The notes under the pieces: model-generated
Seen by the model: only the letters and a program-made list of their open reading frames with translations
Told to the model about the DNA's origin: nothing
Database searches by the model: none
Assembly: GCA_963556195.1 (NCBI GenBank)
Contig: OY744533.1
Span: forward strand, 42,448,937 to 42,512,936
Length of the DNA: 64,000 nucleotides
DNA from: Sepiola atlantica
Lineage: Eukaryota > Mollusca > Cephalopoda > Sepiida > Sepiolidae
Reading direction: 5' to 3'
In this document: piece after piece, positions 46,124-57,954 of the stretch
Numbering within the stretch: the stretch's first letter is position 1
How the letters are laid out: each line of letters opens with the position of its first letter
Made by a program: the position numbers and the translations under genes

Positions 46124-46739
46124 GAAATCATCATGTTTTACTCTTATATATAAATATAAAATTGGTTCTCAACTCCGCCATAGGTGTTTTTAATATGTAT
46201 AAGATTTTACAGATTGAAAAAAAATGTCGCTTTCGTAAAATTATTTGCGAATTGAACAAATAACTTGTGCCTGGCGGTAATAAGAACATGAAAGACGCGC
46301 GTATGTGGAAGGCTATTAAAACCAAAACTAGAAATGTTCTTTGCGCTTCAAGCGTACAGTTTCACCCGGTGCCAACGGACGCGTGTAGGGATTGGAACAT
46401 CATTAGAATACATTTAAAATAAGCGTTGTTCAAAGTTCAAAATTTCGAATTGTTTTTCATATTCAATCATTTAAAAAAAAGAACAAATTTTGATAAAGAA
46501 CGGACTGTCTGAAATATTTAAAAACATATAAACGCCTACAATGTAAACCCTTTAAGTATTCCATACGGCTATTTTTATTTTTCAAATGTGAAGCAATTCA
46601 TCTTTTTTAGCCGCGAAAAACATTTTAAATAAACACTAGCAATTACATGCTTCCCTGGGCGCATATTCTTGCAAGTATATATAATGTTAGTGTTGAGTTT
46701 ACTAATGAACAGTTGATTGAGACAATTTCTTGTTGACGT
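46124..46739. other. No recognised feature
   Basis: AT-rich; random frames only. Confidence 0.4.
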
Positions 46740-47030
46740 AAGCTTCCACCACTCCAATAAAGGAGGAGGTAATACTTGAGCAGAATGGTATCATGACTAC
46801 AGAACAGATACAACACTAACCCCAAAAGAGGAAGGTTATGCCTAGAAGGATGTATCATAACGAACGAACATACACAACACTACCCGCCACCTCGTTCAGG
46901 GGGATGTAATGCCTAGGAGGGGGGTCTTATGACAAAGAAACAGATATTACATTACTTTCTCAAACGAAAAATGTAACGCATGCGAAGATGGCCTGATGAT
47001 AATAGAACAGATACTACACTCTCCATTTCC
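46740..47030 (+). repeat. Dispersed satellite S, locus 3
   Basis: Four diverged units with GGAGGTAAT, GTATCATGAC or GTCTTATGAC, ACAGATACnACACTA and GCCTAGnAGG words. Confidence 0.7.
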
Positions 47031-47124
47031 CTGAATTGAGCATTGGAAAATAGTGCAATAGTACATTAATAGAAGAAATATTATAGTTTCAACTTCGGAC
47101 AGACAGATATCTAATCGCCATTGG

Positions 47125-47127
<3 letters not shown>

Positions 47128-47162
<35 letters not shown>
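47128..47162. repeat. (TA)n microsatellite
   Basis: About 35 bases of TA. Confidence 0.95.
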
Positions 47163-47166
<4 letters not shown>

Positions 47167-47334
47167 TACGTATCTGGGTGTATGTGAGAGTGATACGATA
47201 AAAGGATAAGAATCCGACAGAATGCCACGTCGAAGGCTGATATTTCGCTTACTTTTATTCAAGAAGCGTTAACTCGTCTTGGCGACTGTTCTGTCGGTCG
47301 CACGATTCGAAACCCAGGCCCAACTTTAACTTTC

Positions 47335-47336
47335 AA

Positions 47337-47430
<94 letters not shown>
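47335..47430. repeat. (TC)n(TA)n microsatellite
   Basis: A short TC run then about 80 bases of TA with one AACAAA interruption. Confidence 0.95.
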
Positions 47431-47433
<3 letters not shown>

Positions 47434-47627
47434 GAGGTAAACTCCATTTTCCAGTACAACTGGTCACACTTTATGTCACTAATTGATGCGTGTATTCGGA
47501 AATTATCAGTTAGTTTCATTAGATTTCATATTTTCGTACATTAATTCCGGCATACCTGTCTCTCTTAAACAACTCATGTTTTTGTTGCGTTTGTTTAAGA
47601 TTTCTCATTTTATTTAACACACACGCA

Positions 47628-48253
47628 CCTACAAGTAAACCCTGTCCAAATATTCAAAATAACTTAGTATTTCAAGCACAAATAAGATCCCCTCAACACG
47701 GCTATACTCATACGAGGAATGATGAACTTTGTCCTAGTGATCTTACCTCAAGTAACAAAACTTAGCTGGATACTCCACCAGACTAGATTAATTCTTGTCC
47801 TGGAATCCGGTAAGACCAAGTGACCACAAGAAAGATATACTATAACATAGTTAACTGGTCAATTGGAGAGAGAAAAATTAATGTTCTTAACTTATTTTCT
47901 AACACAAAGTTTGAGAAATAAAGGAGAACTTTAGTAAAATATTCGAATATCTATATATCTCATATAGAGATTAAGTGTCAGACACAGGAAGACACCTCTT
48001 GATTTCTGAGAACTTCGACTGGGGTAAAATGAAACAAAAAAGAGAATATTCAAGGAGAGTTCGAATTACCTACTAAACACCATCATCGAGTGTCTTCGGT
48101 TTCTCTGTACATGGGTTTGTCAAGAAAACCTTACATGAGAATACTTCACCCTACAAGTAAACACTGACCAACTATTAAAAATAACATAGTATTCCAAGCC
48201 TAAATAAAATCTCCTCGACACGGCTATACACTGACTCATGCAAGGAATAGTGC
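47628..48253. repeat. Direct repeats about 520 bp apart
   Basis: 47628-47725 and 48148-48253 share CTACAAGTAAAC, ATAACnTAGTATT and ACACGGCTATAC. The intervening 420 bases are unique in the window. LTR-like spacing is possible, but no primer-binding or polypurine site is convincing. Confidence 0.6.
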
Positions 48254-48308
48254 ATTGTTGTGTATTCACGGTTTATGATAAATTCTTTAAATATATATAT
48301 ATATATTT

Positions 48309-48816
48309 AGATTTTTCACTTATAAAATAGATCATTCAGTGAAGACTAGGGCTGTGCCAATAAAAAGAAGCTCGATGATACTCGATTACAGAGTACAGAG
48401 CATTTATATGCGATTTTATGAAGGCTTACCAAAGCATTCTTTTCAGGACATCAATGATCACCATTAATGATTTTTTGTTACAAATATTATTTATTCAAAT
48501 TAAATGTTTTTTCCTACACATGTTTCACTACCAAGCAGGTACTGGCTTGGCAGATCATCAGGGAAATTAAATGTCTGGAATAAGGGTCTCAACTGCCGAC
48601 AATACACAATGTGGCGTTGCAATAGTTGAGGTCACTTAAGAAGAGAAGAGGAAAAAAATAAAAATAAAAGTTAAAATTAAAAAACAAGAAAGAACAAAGA
48701 TAAAAAAAAAGTCCTAGAAAATGTCTTAGAAAAGTAGCTCATGCATTATTTCTGCCACCAAGCCAATGATCATTGGTGTCCTGAAAGGAATGCTTTAGTA
48801 AGCCTTCATAAAATCG

Positions 48817-48822
<6 letters not shown>
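48309..48822. mobile_element. Palindrome family, copy 2, internally deleted
   Basis: 48309-48405 matches the left extension at 38532-38633; 48405-48768 follows the left arm to the point matching about 39013. It then jumps to the outermost 53 bases of the right arm (GATCATTGGTGTCCTGAAAG, AAGCCTTCATAAAATC). The copy is thus a foldback with about 50-bp arms and a deleted centre. It differs from copy 1 by several percent and is bounded on the right by the (TA)n tract that also received the mariner at 48871. Confidence 0.85.

Positions 48823-48870
<48 letters not shown>
48822..48870. repeat. (TA)n microsatellite
   Basis: About 48 bases of TA, ending at the mariner terminal repeat. Confidence 0.95.
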
Positions 48871-48873
<3 letters not shown>

Positions 48874-50198
48874 GGTGTTTCAAAAGTCTTGGGAACATTA
48901 CAAATGCGTATATCTCATGAACTATTCCAGGTAGAAAAATGAAACTGGTGCCATTTTAAAGCTTGCTTAATCAAGTTTTTGGTCATACTAATGATTTTCG
49001 TGTTATCTTTCCAGGTGCAGTAATGGCGTTCTCTAAACAAGACAAGGCATTTTGCGTCCTCCAATTTGCAAAGACTGAATCGTGGACATGTGTTCAGCGT
49101 GCATTTCGCAGGAAATTTAAAAAAGAAGCCCCTGAAAGGAAATCCATTGTCAGATGGCATGCTAAATTTGTGAAAGATGGGGGTTTGTGCCCAAGTAAGC
49201 GAACAGGTCGCCCTTCAACTTCAGAAGATGCAGTTGAGCAAGTTCGGACAGCCTTTCAGCGGAGCCCCCGTAAATCAGTGAGAAGAGCCAGCCGGGAACT
49301 TCAGCTTGCTCCAGCAACTGTCTGGCGTGTCTTAAGGAAACGACTGCAAATGGTACCTTACAAGCTCAAGTTGGTCCAAAAGTTGAAGGACACTGATAAG
49401 CCACTTCGCCGTGACTTTTGCATTGCAATGCAAGAGAAGTTGGAAGATAACGGCTTTGATGACCGGCTTGTTTTTAGCGATGAGGCGACCTTCCATCTGA
49501 ATGGCAAAGTTAACAAGCATAACACTCGCATATGGGGTACTGAGAATCCTCATGAACTTCTTGAGCACGAGCGAGATTCACGAAAAGTGAACGTGTTTTG
49601 TGCAATTTCCAAGAAAGGTGTCTATGGACCGTTATTCTTTGAAGAGGCAACTATCACTGGTGAATCCTATCTCAACATGCTGGAAGACTGGTTAATGGCT
49701 CAGTTGGAACAAGCAGAATCTGATGACTTCATTTTTTAACAAGATGGTGCACCACCACACTGGAGTCTTAGAGTAAGGCAGTTTCTTAACACAAGGCTGC
49801 CTGGTAGATGGATTGGGAAATCTGGGCGAGGTGATGACGTTCTCATGCCCTGGTCTCCTAGGTCTCCAGATCTTACCCCGTGTGACTTTTTCCTTTGGGG
49901 CTTTGTCAAGCAACAAGTCTATGTGCTGCCCCTTCCAAGAGATATTGACGAACTAAAGGCTCGAGTAACGGCAGTTGTGGGAACCATTGACGTCAAGATG
50001 CTGGAACGCGTTTGGCAGGAAATGGACTATCGACTAGATGTCTGCCGTGTGACGAATGGTGCTCATATTGAGCAACTTTGAAGATTCCCCACAAAACTTG
50101 AAACTTTAACCTTTCCAACGGTACCAATTTCATTTTTCAACTCCTAATAGTTTTTGAGTTATTAAAAATCGTTATGTTCCCAAGACCTTTGAAACACC

Positions 50199-50201
<3 letters not shown>
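48871..50201 (+). mobile_element. Tc1/mariner-superfamily transposon, nearly intact
   Basis: Terminal inverted repeats begin CAGGGTGTTTCAAA and continue GTCTTGGGAACAT at both ends (48871-48898 and 50174-50201), with one mismatch in 28 bases. It is flanked by TA on each side within a long TA tract, as expected of TA-targeting elements, although the tract makes the duplication unprovable. The 1331-base length and single internal gene are typical of an autonomous mariner-type element. The gene carries one nonsense codon. Confidence 0.92.
49023..50081 (+). pseudogene. Mariner-type DDD transposase with one nonsense codon
   Basis: From ATG 49023 the frame is continuous to TGA 50079-50081 (352 codons) except for TAA at codon 239 (49737-49739), where relatives have Gln before QDGAPPH. 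Residues 8-50 and about 85-106 (SVRRASRELQLAPATVWRVL) look like the paired helix-turn-helix domains that bind the terminal repeats. The catalytic triad appears as D153 (FSDEATFH), D241 (QDGAPPHW) and D288 (SPDLTPCDFFLWG). By my count 46 residues separate the last two Asp, more than the 34 of classic mariner and nearer the long-spacing Visitor-like (DD41D) branch. An upstream in-frame TTG start is possible but the ATG suits the family. There are no frame shifts, so inactivation is recent. Confidence 0.92.

Positions 50202-50246
<45 letters not shown>
50202..50246. repeat. (TA)n microsatellite
   Basis: About 44 bases of TA; continuation of the tract that was split by the mariner. Confidence 0.95.
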
Positions 50247-50251
<5 letters not shown>

Positions 50252-50366
50252 GTTAAAGTGGAGATCATTTTCACATATATATTTACCGTATTGAGACAAA
50301 AATACAGATCTCCGCCAGCGATTAAAACATGCTACAATTAACACTTTCTTCTTTCTCCCTCTCCCC

Positions 50367-50369
<3 letters not shown>

Positions 50370-50424
<55 letters not shown>
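50370..50424. repeat. (TC)n microsatellite
   Basis: About 55 bases of TC. Confidence 0.95.
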
Positions 50425-50427
<3 letters not shown>

Positions 50428-51019
50428 CATATATCATTTGTATCTCTTCTTTCCTTTTGACCTCATTTTTGGTCGTCACGTGATACTTTTCGCACGCAAT
50501 GACATAAGTCCAAGGTTTGAAATAGAAATGCTAAAAATGATACCATACCAGTTTCGGCGTTTCACGTGTACGATTAAACTTGCTATAACTACTGTTTTTA
50601 ATGTGTGTGTTTTTTTACTTAATAAAACATTGTTTAAGAAAGTTGTTTGAGATTAAATACGAGAAACGTGGGAGGGGGGGGTACCTTTCCTATATGAATT
50701 TAACGTATAATAAGCACCCACTTCCTGTCCAGTAAGCAGTAAATTGAGATGTATAACTGAATAGTATCTCAGTTTTGGGACGGAAAAGTAAGGGTGGTGG
50801 CATTTTTTATACGCATCCAAATTGTTACTTTTTGTTTTTGTTTCATATGAATGAAGACTTTTTTTTTAATTTTCAACTTTTTAGATCATTGGGGGGGGTA
50901 AATTCTGAAATTAACTACCAGCAGACAAAAAAATTCGACCATGATGAGAAATACCCCTGTTTGGCTAAGTAAAAGTGACGATAATGAACATTAACGAACT
51001 TCATCGAACTGTTTTTAAT
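50425..51019. other. No recognised feature
   Basis: AT-rich, with G-runs near 50670 and 50890. Confidence 0.4.
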
Positions 51020-51110
51020 AGTTTACACTAATCAAACCCTAAACTAACCTTAACGTAACACTAAACAACCCCCAACCTAACCCTAAATTAAGTTTTGTTT
51101 CAGTTTGAAA
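51020..51110. repeat. Telomere-like degenerate repeat
   Basis: AAACCCTAAACTAACC, CAACCTAACCCTAAA and similar words resemble the degenerate CCCTAA block inside family G (15783-15812). Confidence 0.5.
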
Positions 51111-51214
51111 AATCGGTTTAGTTCGGTTCATATTGTGTGGAAGCATCGGAACTTGATAGCTTAATCATTCTTTTTTATATCCCCGGGCAACGTCGTGGCA
51201 CGACTCTTGCTAGT

Positions 51215-51755
<541 letters not shown>

Positions 51756-51762
51756 TATATAT

Positions 51763-52050
51763 ATGGAAATTGAAAAAAGAAAACCAAAAAATATTATTTA
51801 TGTATTCATCAACGTTTTGTCTTTATTATAAGACTTCTCCAGGATGATTGTCTGAAGAAAAACAAACGCAAGTATCAAATGTTTGAAACAGAGGTGGGGC
51901 TAACACATGATCTCTTTATGAGATACATAGGCATCAGAGTGTTCAATTAAAATTTCCCTTTACCTGTTAAGGATTGAGTTAGCAAAGACGTTTAGAACAT
52001 TATTTTTTTATCCACAATTGACTACGTCGAAACATTTTTTTCCATTCTGT

Positions 52051-52058
<8 letters not shown>
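51763..52058. mobile_element. Inverted-repeat element D, copy 2
   Basis: The start matches 14899 (AATATTATTTATGTATTC, CAACGTTTnGTCTTTATT, GATTGTnTGAAGAAAA) and the end matches about 15395-15430 (TACGTCG.AACA, ATCATATATATA). The centre is unrelated to copy 1's, and the second copy of the inner end seems lost. Confidence 0.6.

Positions 52059-52101
<43 letters not shown>
52054..52101. repeat. (TA)n microsatellite
   Basis: About 48 bases of TA at the end of element D copy 2. Confidence 0.95.
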
Positions 52102-52104
<3 letters not shown>

Positions 52105-53055
52105 TGTCAATGTGGGTATGTGTTCCTTAGAGAAAGAATTGTTATAGAATCTACATAAAAAAGAGTATTTATATGTCAAAATTTTCAGGCAAGACAATGA
52201 AAGCAACCTAGAATATCTAAGCACCGTCTAAGAGATCTAGAGAACAGACTCCTCACCTTAAAACTTCAAATATATTTTATTTTTATGAAATTTAAACAAT
52301 ATGTGTAACATTTTTTCAGGGCAGGCGATAGAAGTGACCCCAAATGGATCTATGGCGCAGAATCCTGCTTAAACTTCAAATACTTAACACTTAATTCCTG
52401 GGAGTGTCTCAAAATAGAATAATAACTGTAAATTTACACAAATCAACATGTAAAAATAGACATAAAATTAGGTCAAACAGGCCTTTTTGTGTTTGGGTCA
52501 AGGAGATGTAATACTTTTCCCTATCTCTTACTTATGGCAATTTTCGATGATATTTTTGTTATTTCTTGTTCCTTTTTATTATGTTGGTTCCTGTATCACC
52601 GAAGAGTTGCTGTCTGAATACATTAATTGCCTTAGAGATAGTTGCGTTCATTTTGTAGCCGGAAGACTGCGATTTCTTTCCTTATATTTCTTGTATTTTG
52701 GCGCCCACTCCTAATTTAATGCTATAAAAATCAGACAAATCTTCATTATTTCAATTTTTTATTTCACGTTTTCACATAATTTATTTTCAGTAAATGCCTC
52801 GTTTTTTAACAAGAGTAAACATTCCGTACCTGAAAAATGGGTGCATTTCTCCCTTTTTTATATCTAGAAACGGAAGTGCAAAATGCAATATGGCACTCAT
52901 TTCCTGTGAGATCGCTTTGAGATTCCGTGGTGGACTTTCCCAATTTGGACGTCATAGAATATATCCGGAGGAGAAGGTTTGGGGATATTTCCGGCAGTTT
53001 TCCCACGCTTTTTCAAGAGCAGAGAACAAAGCCAGACAATTCGACCTCCCCCGCA
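52102..53055. other. No recognised gene
   Basis: AT-rich. About 52800-53050 is slightly less AT-rich and open for some 80 codons before running into TC and TA repeats, but with no family motif. Confidence 0.35.
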
Positions 53056-53195
53056 CCCCCCCTCTCTCTCTCTCTCTCTTTCTCATTCCTTTTTCTCAAT
53101 CTTTATGTGCATGCTTGTCCGTGTATATGTGTATGCACTTTTTATATATGTTTTATGCGTTTTGTGCGTACCAGTGTTTCTTTACATGTGTACTC

Positions 53196-53196
<1 letters not shown>

Positions 53197-53247
<51 letters not shown>

Positions 53248-53267
53248 TATATCTTTCTATATATATA

Positions 53268-53320
<53 letters not shown>
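53197..53320. repeat. (TA)n microsatellite, interrupted
   Basis: Two TA runs separated by GTGTATATCTTTCTA-type bridges. Confidence 0.95.
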
Positions 53321-53322
<2 letters not shown>

Positions 53323-53599
53323 CGTCTGTGAGTCTGTCTGTCTGTCTGTAAATCTCTAACGTTTGTTTTATGTTTTATGTTATTTTGTGCATGTTTTATA
53401 ATTGTTTACATGTGTTTGCTTGATTGTTTATTTGTGTACTTGTGTGAGGTTGTGTATGTCTCTGAATGCGTTTTTGCTTTGTCTTTTTGCCTCCAGCTTT
53501 TTTGGCCTCAGTGCGCATGCCCAAATATTTTGGAACTTGACATTTGCATTCCATATTAAAAAAGGGGGCCAAAATCTCATTCTGGGAGCCTTTTAATGC

Positions 53600-54715
53600 C
53601 CTCATTGTCGAAATAATTTCCTTTCTTTTTCCATAGTTTGTTTTTAACACATTCTTTTTCGTATTTGTTTATTTTCTTCGTTTTTATTTTCATGATCTTT
53701 TTTTGGTCTTCCTTTCTCAGCTTCTTTTTCTTTCTATTTTTCTGTGACGTGTATTCTTGTTTTCTCTCTTTCATTTTATAACTATTTTCTTTTTTCTTTT
53801 TCTATTTTTCTTTTCTTTCTATTTCTTTTCTTCGATTTTACTCCTTCTGTTACCTTCTTTCTTTATGGCGCTTATTCTTTTTTTCGCCATTTATTCTTAT
53901 ATGATTTTCTTTCTTTTGTCTCACTTTCGTTTTTTCTTTTATCTCTCTATCTGCTGTTCTTTCCTTCCCTTTTAATCCCTTATAATTTTCTTTCCTTTTT
54001 GTTTGTTTTCTTCAGTGCTTTCTTTTTCTAGCCTCTTTCTTTTTTTAAACGCTTTTTAATTTTTCCTTTTTGTTTTTTCCCGCATAATTTTTGCATTCAT
54101 TGTTCGCATTTGATTTTATTTCTGCCTAATTTTATTCTTTTACTAAAACTGTCTTCCTTTCTTTTTCGCTTCAATTAATTTCATGCACAACTTCTGTTTT
54201 TATATGTTTATTTTATTTTATTTGTTTCATCCTCCGTTACTCCATGTCTTAAACTAATTGGATTTATTTATTCTTTGTTTTTTAAAATGTTTTTTTTTAG
54301 TTTAATGTGTCTTTTTTCTTTCGTCACATCTTTTTCATTCGTTTTGTTTTCTTCCTCTTTTCTTGCTTTCCTCTCTGATATGTTTGTTCTTACATCGATT
54401 CATTTTTTTTAAATGATGAATCTTTTTTTTTCTGTCTTTCTATCACGCTTTTCATTCGCTCGTGATTTCTTTCTTTTAATATATTTCTTCTTTCTCTCTC
54501 TAAGCAGTAATCTTCATTTCTCCCATTCTTCTAATCAAATTGTCCTTTTTCTCATCATCACCCTTTCTTTCATTCTTTTTTCTCTCATTCTTTTTTTCTA
54601 CGCTTTAATATACTTTTCTAGCACTCCTCTTTTCGCCGGCATCTTTTCCTCATTTTCCCTTATCTTCATTCCCTCATCCTTACCTCCGCCCTTCCCATTA
54701 TCTGGCAAGGGAAAA
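53600..54715. repeat. 1.1-kb pyrimidine-rich tract
   Basis: The plus strand is strongly T/C (TTTCTTTT and TTTTTCTTT words throughout), with almost no purine runs. Long Phe/Leu/Ser frames on plus and Lys/Glu frames on minus result from composition. No unit period is obvious. Confidence 0.8.
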
Positions 54716-56190
54716 TAAACACGAAAATTCTTTACGCAAAAAAATTCCTTCTCCTTCAATTCATGAGGCAAAGTTTTTAATATTTCCGGTGGCATAAAAC
54801 AAGAGCCATTGACCGAAAAGAGGCCACTTGCCCCCATTACACTTTCAGAATTAGAGGAGAAGTTTTACAAAGTTTGGCTGTCTGGCATAAGGTTTGTGAT
54901 ATGAATATCTCAGCAAACATCAAACTTACTGCAGTAGTGGATTACATCTCGTCTTCTTATATAGCCAGTCTTATAAAGAATTCGTTCAGAATATTTATAC
55001 CTTTCTTTTTATATATAAAATAAAGTGAGTTTCTATCTCGCTTTTTATCATCGATAATTTTCTTCCTGCTAATCTATATTTGATTCGGGTTCATCAGTTC
55101 TTTTGGTGGCTCTTTTCGACATGTTGTCAAAAACACTAAAATGTAATTCGATTTAATTCCTCTAAGAAATTGCTTAGACTGGATCGGAATTATATTCATA
55201 CAAACACCATATTAAAACAGGACGTTTCCGTATTCCTTAATACAGCGTTACTTCCCTTTGTTTATAACAAAAATGGTATTTTGGCAAAAACCGAAATATT
55301 TTTAAAAAACAAAAACATAGAAACTGCATCTATAAACAATGGCAGGTATGTACAGTTAGTTTCTAATACTAGAAAGGATGGCCTGAACTATCTCGGTGAC
55401 AGGATGCCAGTCTGTCGCCGATTAAACTCCCAGCAATTTATTTGTACACTTGGGTAGTGCGTTTGCTTACAACATCTTATATTCTGAAATGTTTACCTAT
55501 TTAATTGCTGACTATGATTAACGTCACTTAACATCGGTGAACTGGCGGGCATCACTGATCACAGCGCGATTTAGCCGCACGTTTCGTCCTCACGGATATT
55601 TCGATAAAAAAAAGTATACAGAAAAAGTGCACAATCCAATTTCGGCATGAATTATTTTTAAATAAACAAGAAATTTGTCTCAATTCTTGTTTCAATTCAT
55701 TTTTATGTTTCTATTTGTTCCTTTCTTAACACATTGGTAAAACCTCCAATAAGATCAGATTTTTGAAAGCTCCCATCTAAAAGCTCCCAATACTTTCGAT
55801 TTAATCTATTCTTTATATCACATTCACGGTATCAGTCAGTCTTATCTTTCAAAGGATTTACACATTAAACACCATTAATAATAATAATAATAATAATTAT
55901 TAATGATTATTATTTATGTATTGCAAAATTTAAGATAACAAGAAAAGCTTGTCGAATCGATGCGTCGAAGATTAAAGGGCAACATTCTATAAAAACCTCG
56001 AAGCACATTCCATCACGTGTCCATCGATGATGTCGGTTTTACTATCAATTGAAGATTTAGAATTTAAAGTTGGCTCACAACTTACTCGACAGTCTTGTGT
56101 TTGCTAATCGCTACAGAAATGACTACTTTAACAGACTTAGGTAGGCTCGTTCAACTTCCCATTTAAAAGTTCGTTACGCAGAGATAAATC

Positions 56191-56197
<7 letters not shown>
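54716..56197. other. No recognised gene
   Basis: AT-rich. A 95-codon frame at 55170-55457 has no known motif. A short (ATA)n run lies near 55880. Confidence 0.4.

Positions 56198-56255
<58 letters not shown>
56198..56255. repeat. (TA)n microsatellite
   Basis: About 58 bases of TA. Confidence 0.95.
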
Positions 56256-56256
<1 letters not shown>

Positions 56257-56599
56257 CTTAAAGAAAGAGACAAAATGCTTTCAAAAACCATGTGTTAGAT
56301 GCAGATATTTTTTATTAAAATCAAAATTTTGGGGTTTTTTTTTCATCTTGACCTTTTTTCTGATAATTTCGCTGAGTATAACAAGCCTCATCAGAGTTTT
56401 AAATAAATAAAAGGTATTAACCTTATTTTTTTCGTAAGAGTCCTCCCTTACATTGTGTATTGATGATTCCCTTATAGCATTTAGGTAAATGCTTCACTGT
56501 AGATAATTGAAAGCGTTTACTTGTGTATATCGCCGAAAACAATACCAAAACAAAATAAATCTGCTAATATCTACGAGCAATAAAATGTCCAGTTATTCT

Positions 56600-56681
56600 G
56601 GCGAGGTTCCGTAGCCTAACAGTAACAGCGTCGAATTGCAGTAATTGTGACCGCGGTCACAATTACTGCAATTCAACGCTG

Positions 56682-56683
<2 letters not shown>
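56600..56683 (+). mobile_element. tRNA-SINE head ending in a perfect snap-back palindrome
   Basis: GTAGCCTAACAGTAACAGCG resembles a tRNA A box region and reads on toward ACCGCGGT, where a B box would begin. Instead the sequence reverses: 56624-56653 is the reverse complement of 56654-56683 with one mismatch and no loop. The turning point CCGCGG is self-complementary. It then enters (TA)n. Confidence 0.7.

Positions 56684-56732
<49 letters not shown>
56684..56732. repeat. (TA)n microsatellite
   Basis: About 48 bases of TA beginning at the palindrome end. Confidence 0.95.
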
Positions 56733-56737
<5 letters not shown>

Positions 56738-56756
56738 TTAAATAAGGTCCAGTTAG

Positions 56757-56846
56757 AACAACATTATACCATCGGTTTCAAGTCTTGCCGACTATCCTCA
56801 CTCCTCGTTGCAAAGTCCTGTTGAAACCGACGGTATCATGTTCCGA
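56757..56846. repeat. Imperfect inverted repeat
   Basis: GAACAACATTATACCATCGG with TTTCAA (56757-56782) is mirrored at 56821-56846 with a few mismatches. Confidence 0.7.
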
Positions 56847-56919
56847 ATAGATCGCCTGTAATACCATATATAAATAAATATTACGCTCTTATTTTAAATT
56901 TCATTTTTTTTAAATTGTA

Positions 56920-56925
<6 letters not shown>

Positions 56926-56986
<61 letters not shown>

Positions 56987-57030
56987 ATATGTGTGTGTGT
57001 GTATGTGTGTCTGTGTGTGTCTGTGTGCGT
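56926..57030. repeat. (TA)n(TG)n microsatellite
   Basis: About 48 bases of TA then a mixed TG/TATG/CTG run. Confidence 0.95.
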
Positions 57031-57210
57031 GCAGACAATTGAGGAAGAATTCGACACTATGATATAAATACTGACTAGCATAGCTAAGATATAAAAAAAA
57101 CTGTTATTAATTCGATAAACCATAACAACCTTGTGGATTTAAGATAGCGAAACGTCATCTGAATTTAGTAACTCCTATTTCACATACAAATCTGTTCCAT
57201 TCATTATATA

Positions 57211-57773
57211 CGAGGTGTGTGTGTGTGTATGTGTGAAAAGTAACCGGACTGGTGTCAAAATTAATTTATTTTAATTCCGTCAAATAAACTGCATGGTTTT
57301 TTTCCACTTTGAAGCAATCTGTCTCAAATCTAATGGATTTTTCCATGCTTTTTTGACACGATTCTATGCACCGCTCGGGTTAGTGTGTTTTTTATCTAGC
57401 GTCTCAGCTTTGTCGTTACGACCCTCTTGATGAGGCCCACACCGACAAAACGAGATCCATTGATTATCTCTGTGAGCTTGGGTAAAGACAAAAGTCACAC
57501 GGAGTAAGCCCCGGTGCATAGGGAGGTTGTTTCAGTAAAGTGATGTTATTTTTATTCCTTAATCGGTGTCATCATTGTTCCTCAGTGCTCATATGTGTAT
57601 GACCTAGAAAAAGAAGTCGTGTGGAAAAAAGCATGTGAATATTGTAATGGTCGCAAAAAGCTGCGCTTACAGTTATAGACTCCCAATATAGCATGATAAC
57701 ACAATCTGCTTATCTGACTTACGCCAGTAGCTCACACAGCACACCCAGTCCCGTCCGTTACTTTTAGATAGAC

Positions 57774-57777
<4 letters not shown>
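57211..57777 (-). mobile_element. Deleted mariner element
   Basis: Ends are inverted relatives: GAGGTGTGTG ... AAAAGTAACCGGAC on the left and, in reverse, GAGGTCTATCTAAAAGTAAC then GGACGGGAC on the right, each next to TA. Inside, the minus strand codes for a decayed transposase third-Asp region. At 567 bases it has lost more than half of a normal mariner. The right end abuts a 90-base (TA)n tract. Confidence 0.75.
57290..57610 (-). pseudogene. Mariner transposase C-terminal remnant
   Basis: The minus strand gives NNITLLKQPPYAPGLTPCDF in one frame, matching the PPYSPDLSPCDFFLF block around the third catalytic Asp of DD34D-type mariners. Two stops lie just upstream, in a stretch corresponding to the region after the HDNA motif. 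Downstream a shifted frame gives INGSRFVGVGLIKRVVTTKL. Stops and shifts show it is long dead. The N-terminal DNA-binding half is absent. Confidence 0.7.

Positions 57778-57867
<90 letters not shown>
57778..57867. repeat. (TA)n microsatellite
   Basis: About 90 bases of pure TA. Confidence 0.97.
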
Positions 57868-57871
<4 letters not shown>

Positions 57872-57954
57872 AGGTAAAACATCCACAGGATAATGATCCA
57901 AAAAATTTCAACTGACCTTAAAATTATGCTACGTGGCTTTTAACCCTAGACTGA

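Noticed and set aside
47628..48253. LTR retrotransposon with 100-bp LTRs
   Set aside because: Direct repeats lack TG...CA ends, a primer-binding site and any coding content between them.
53744..54031. Phe/Leu/Ser frames resembling membrane segments (also 54413-54718 and 57933-58360)
   Set aside because: They come from T/C-rich composition; overlapping frames all look the same.
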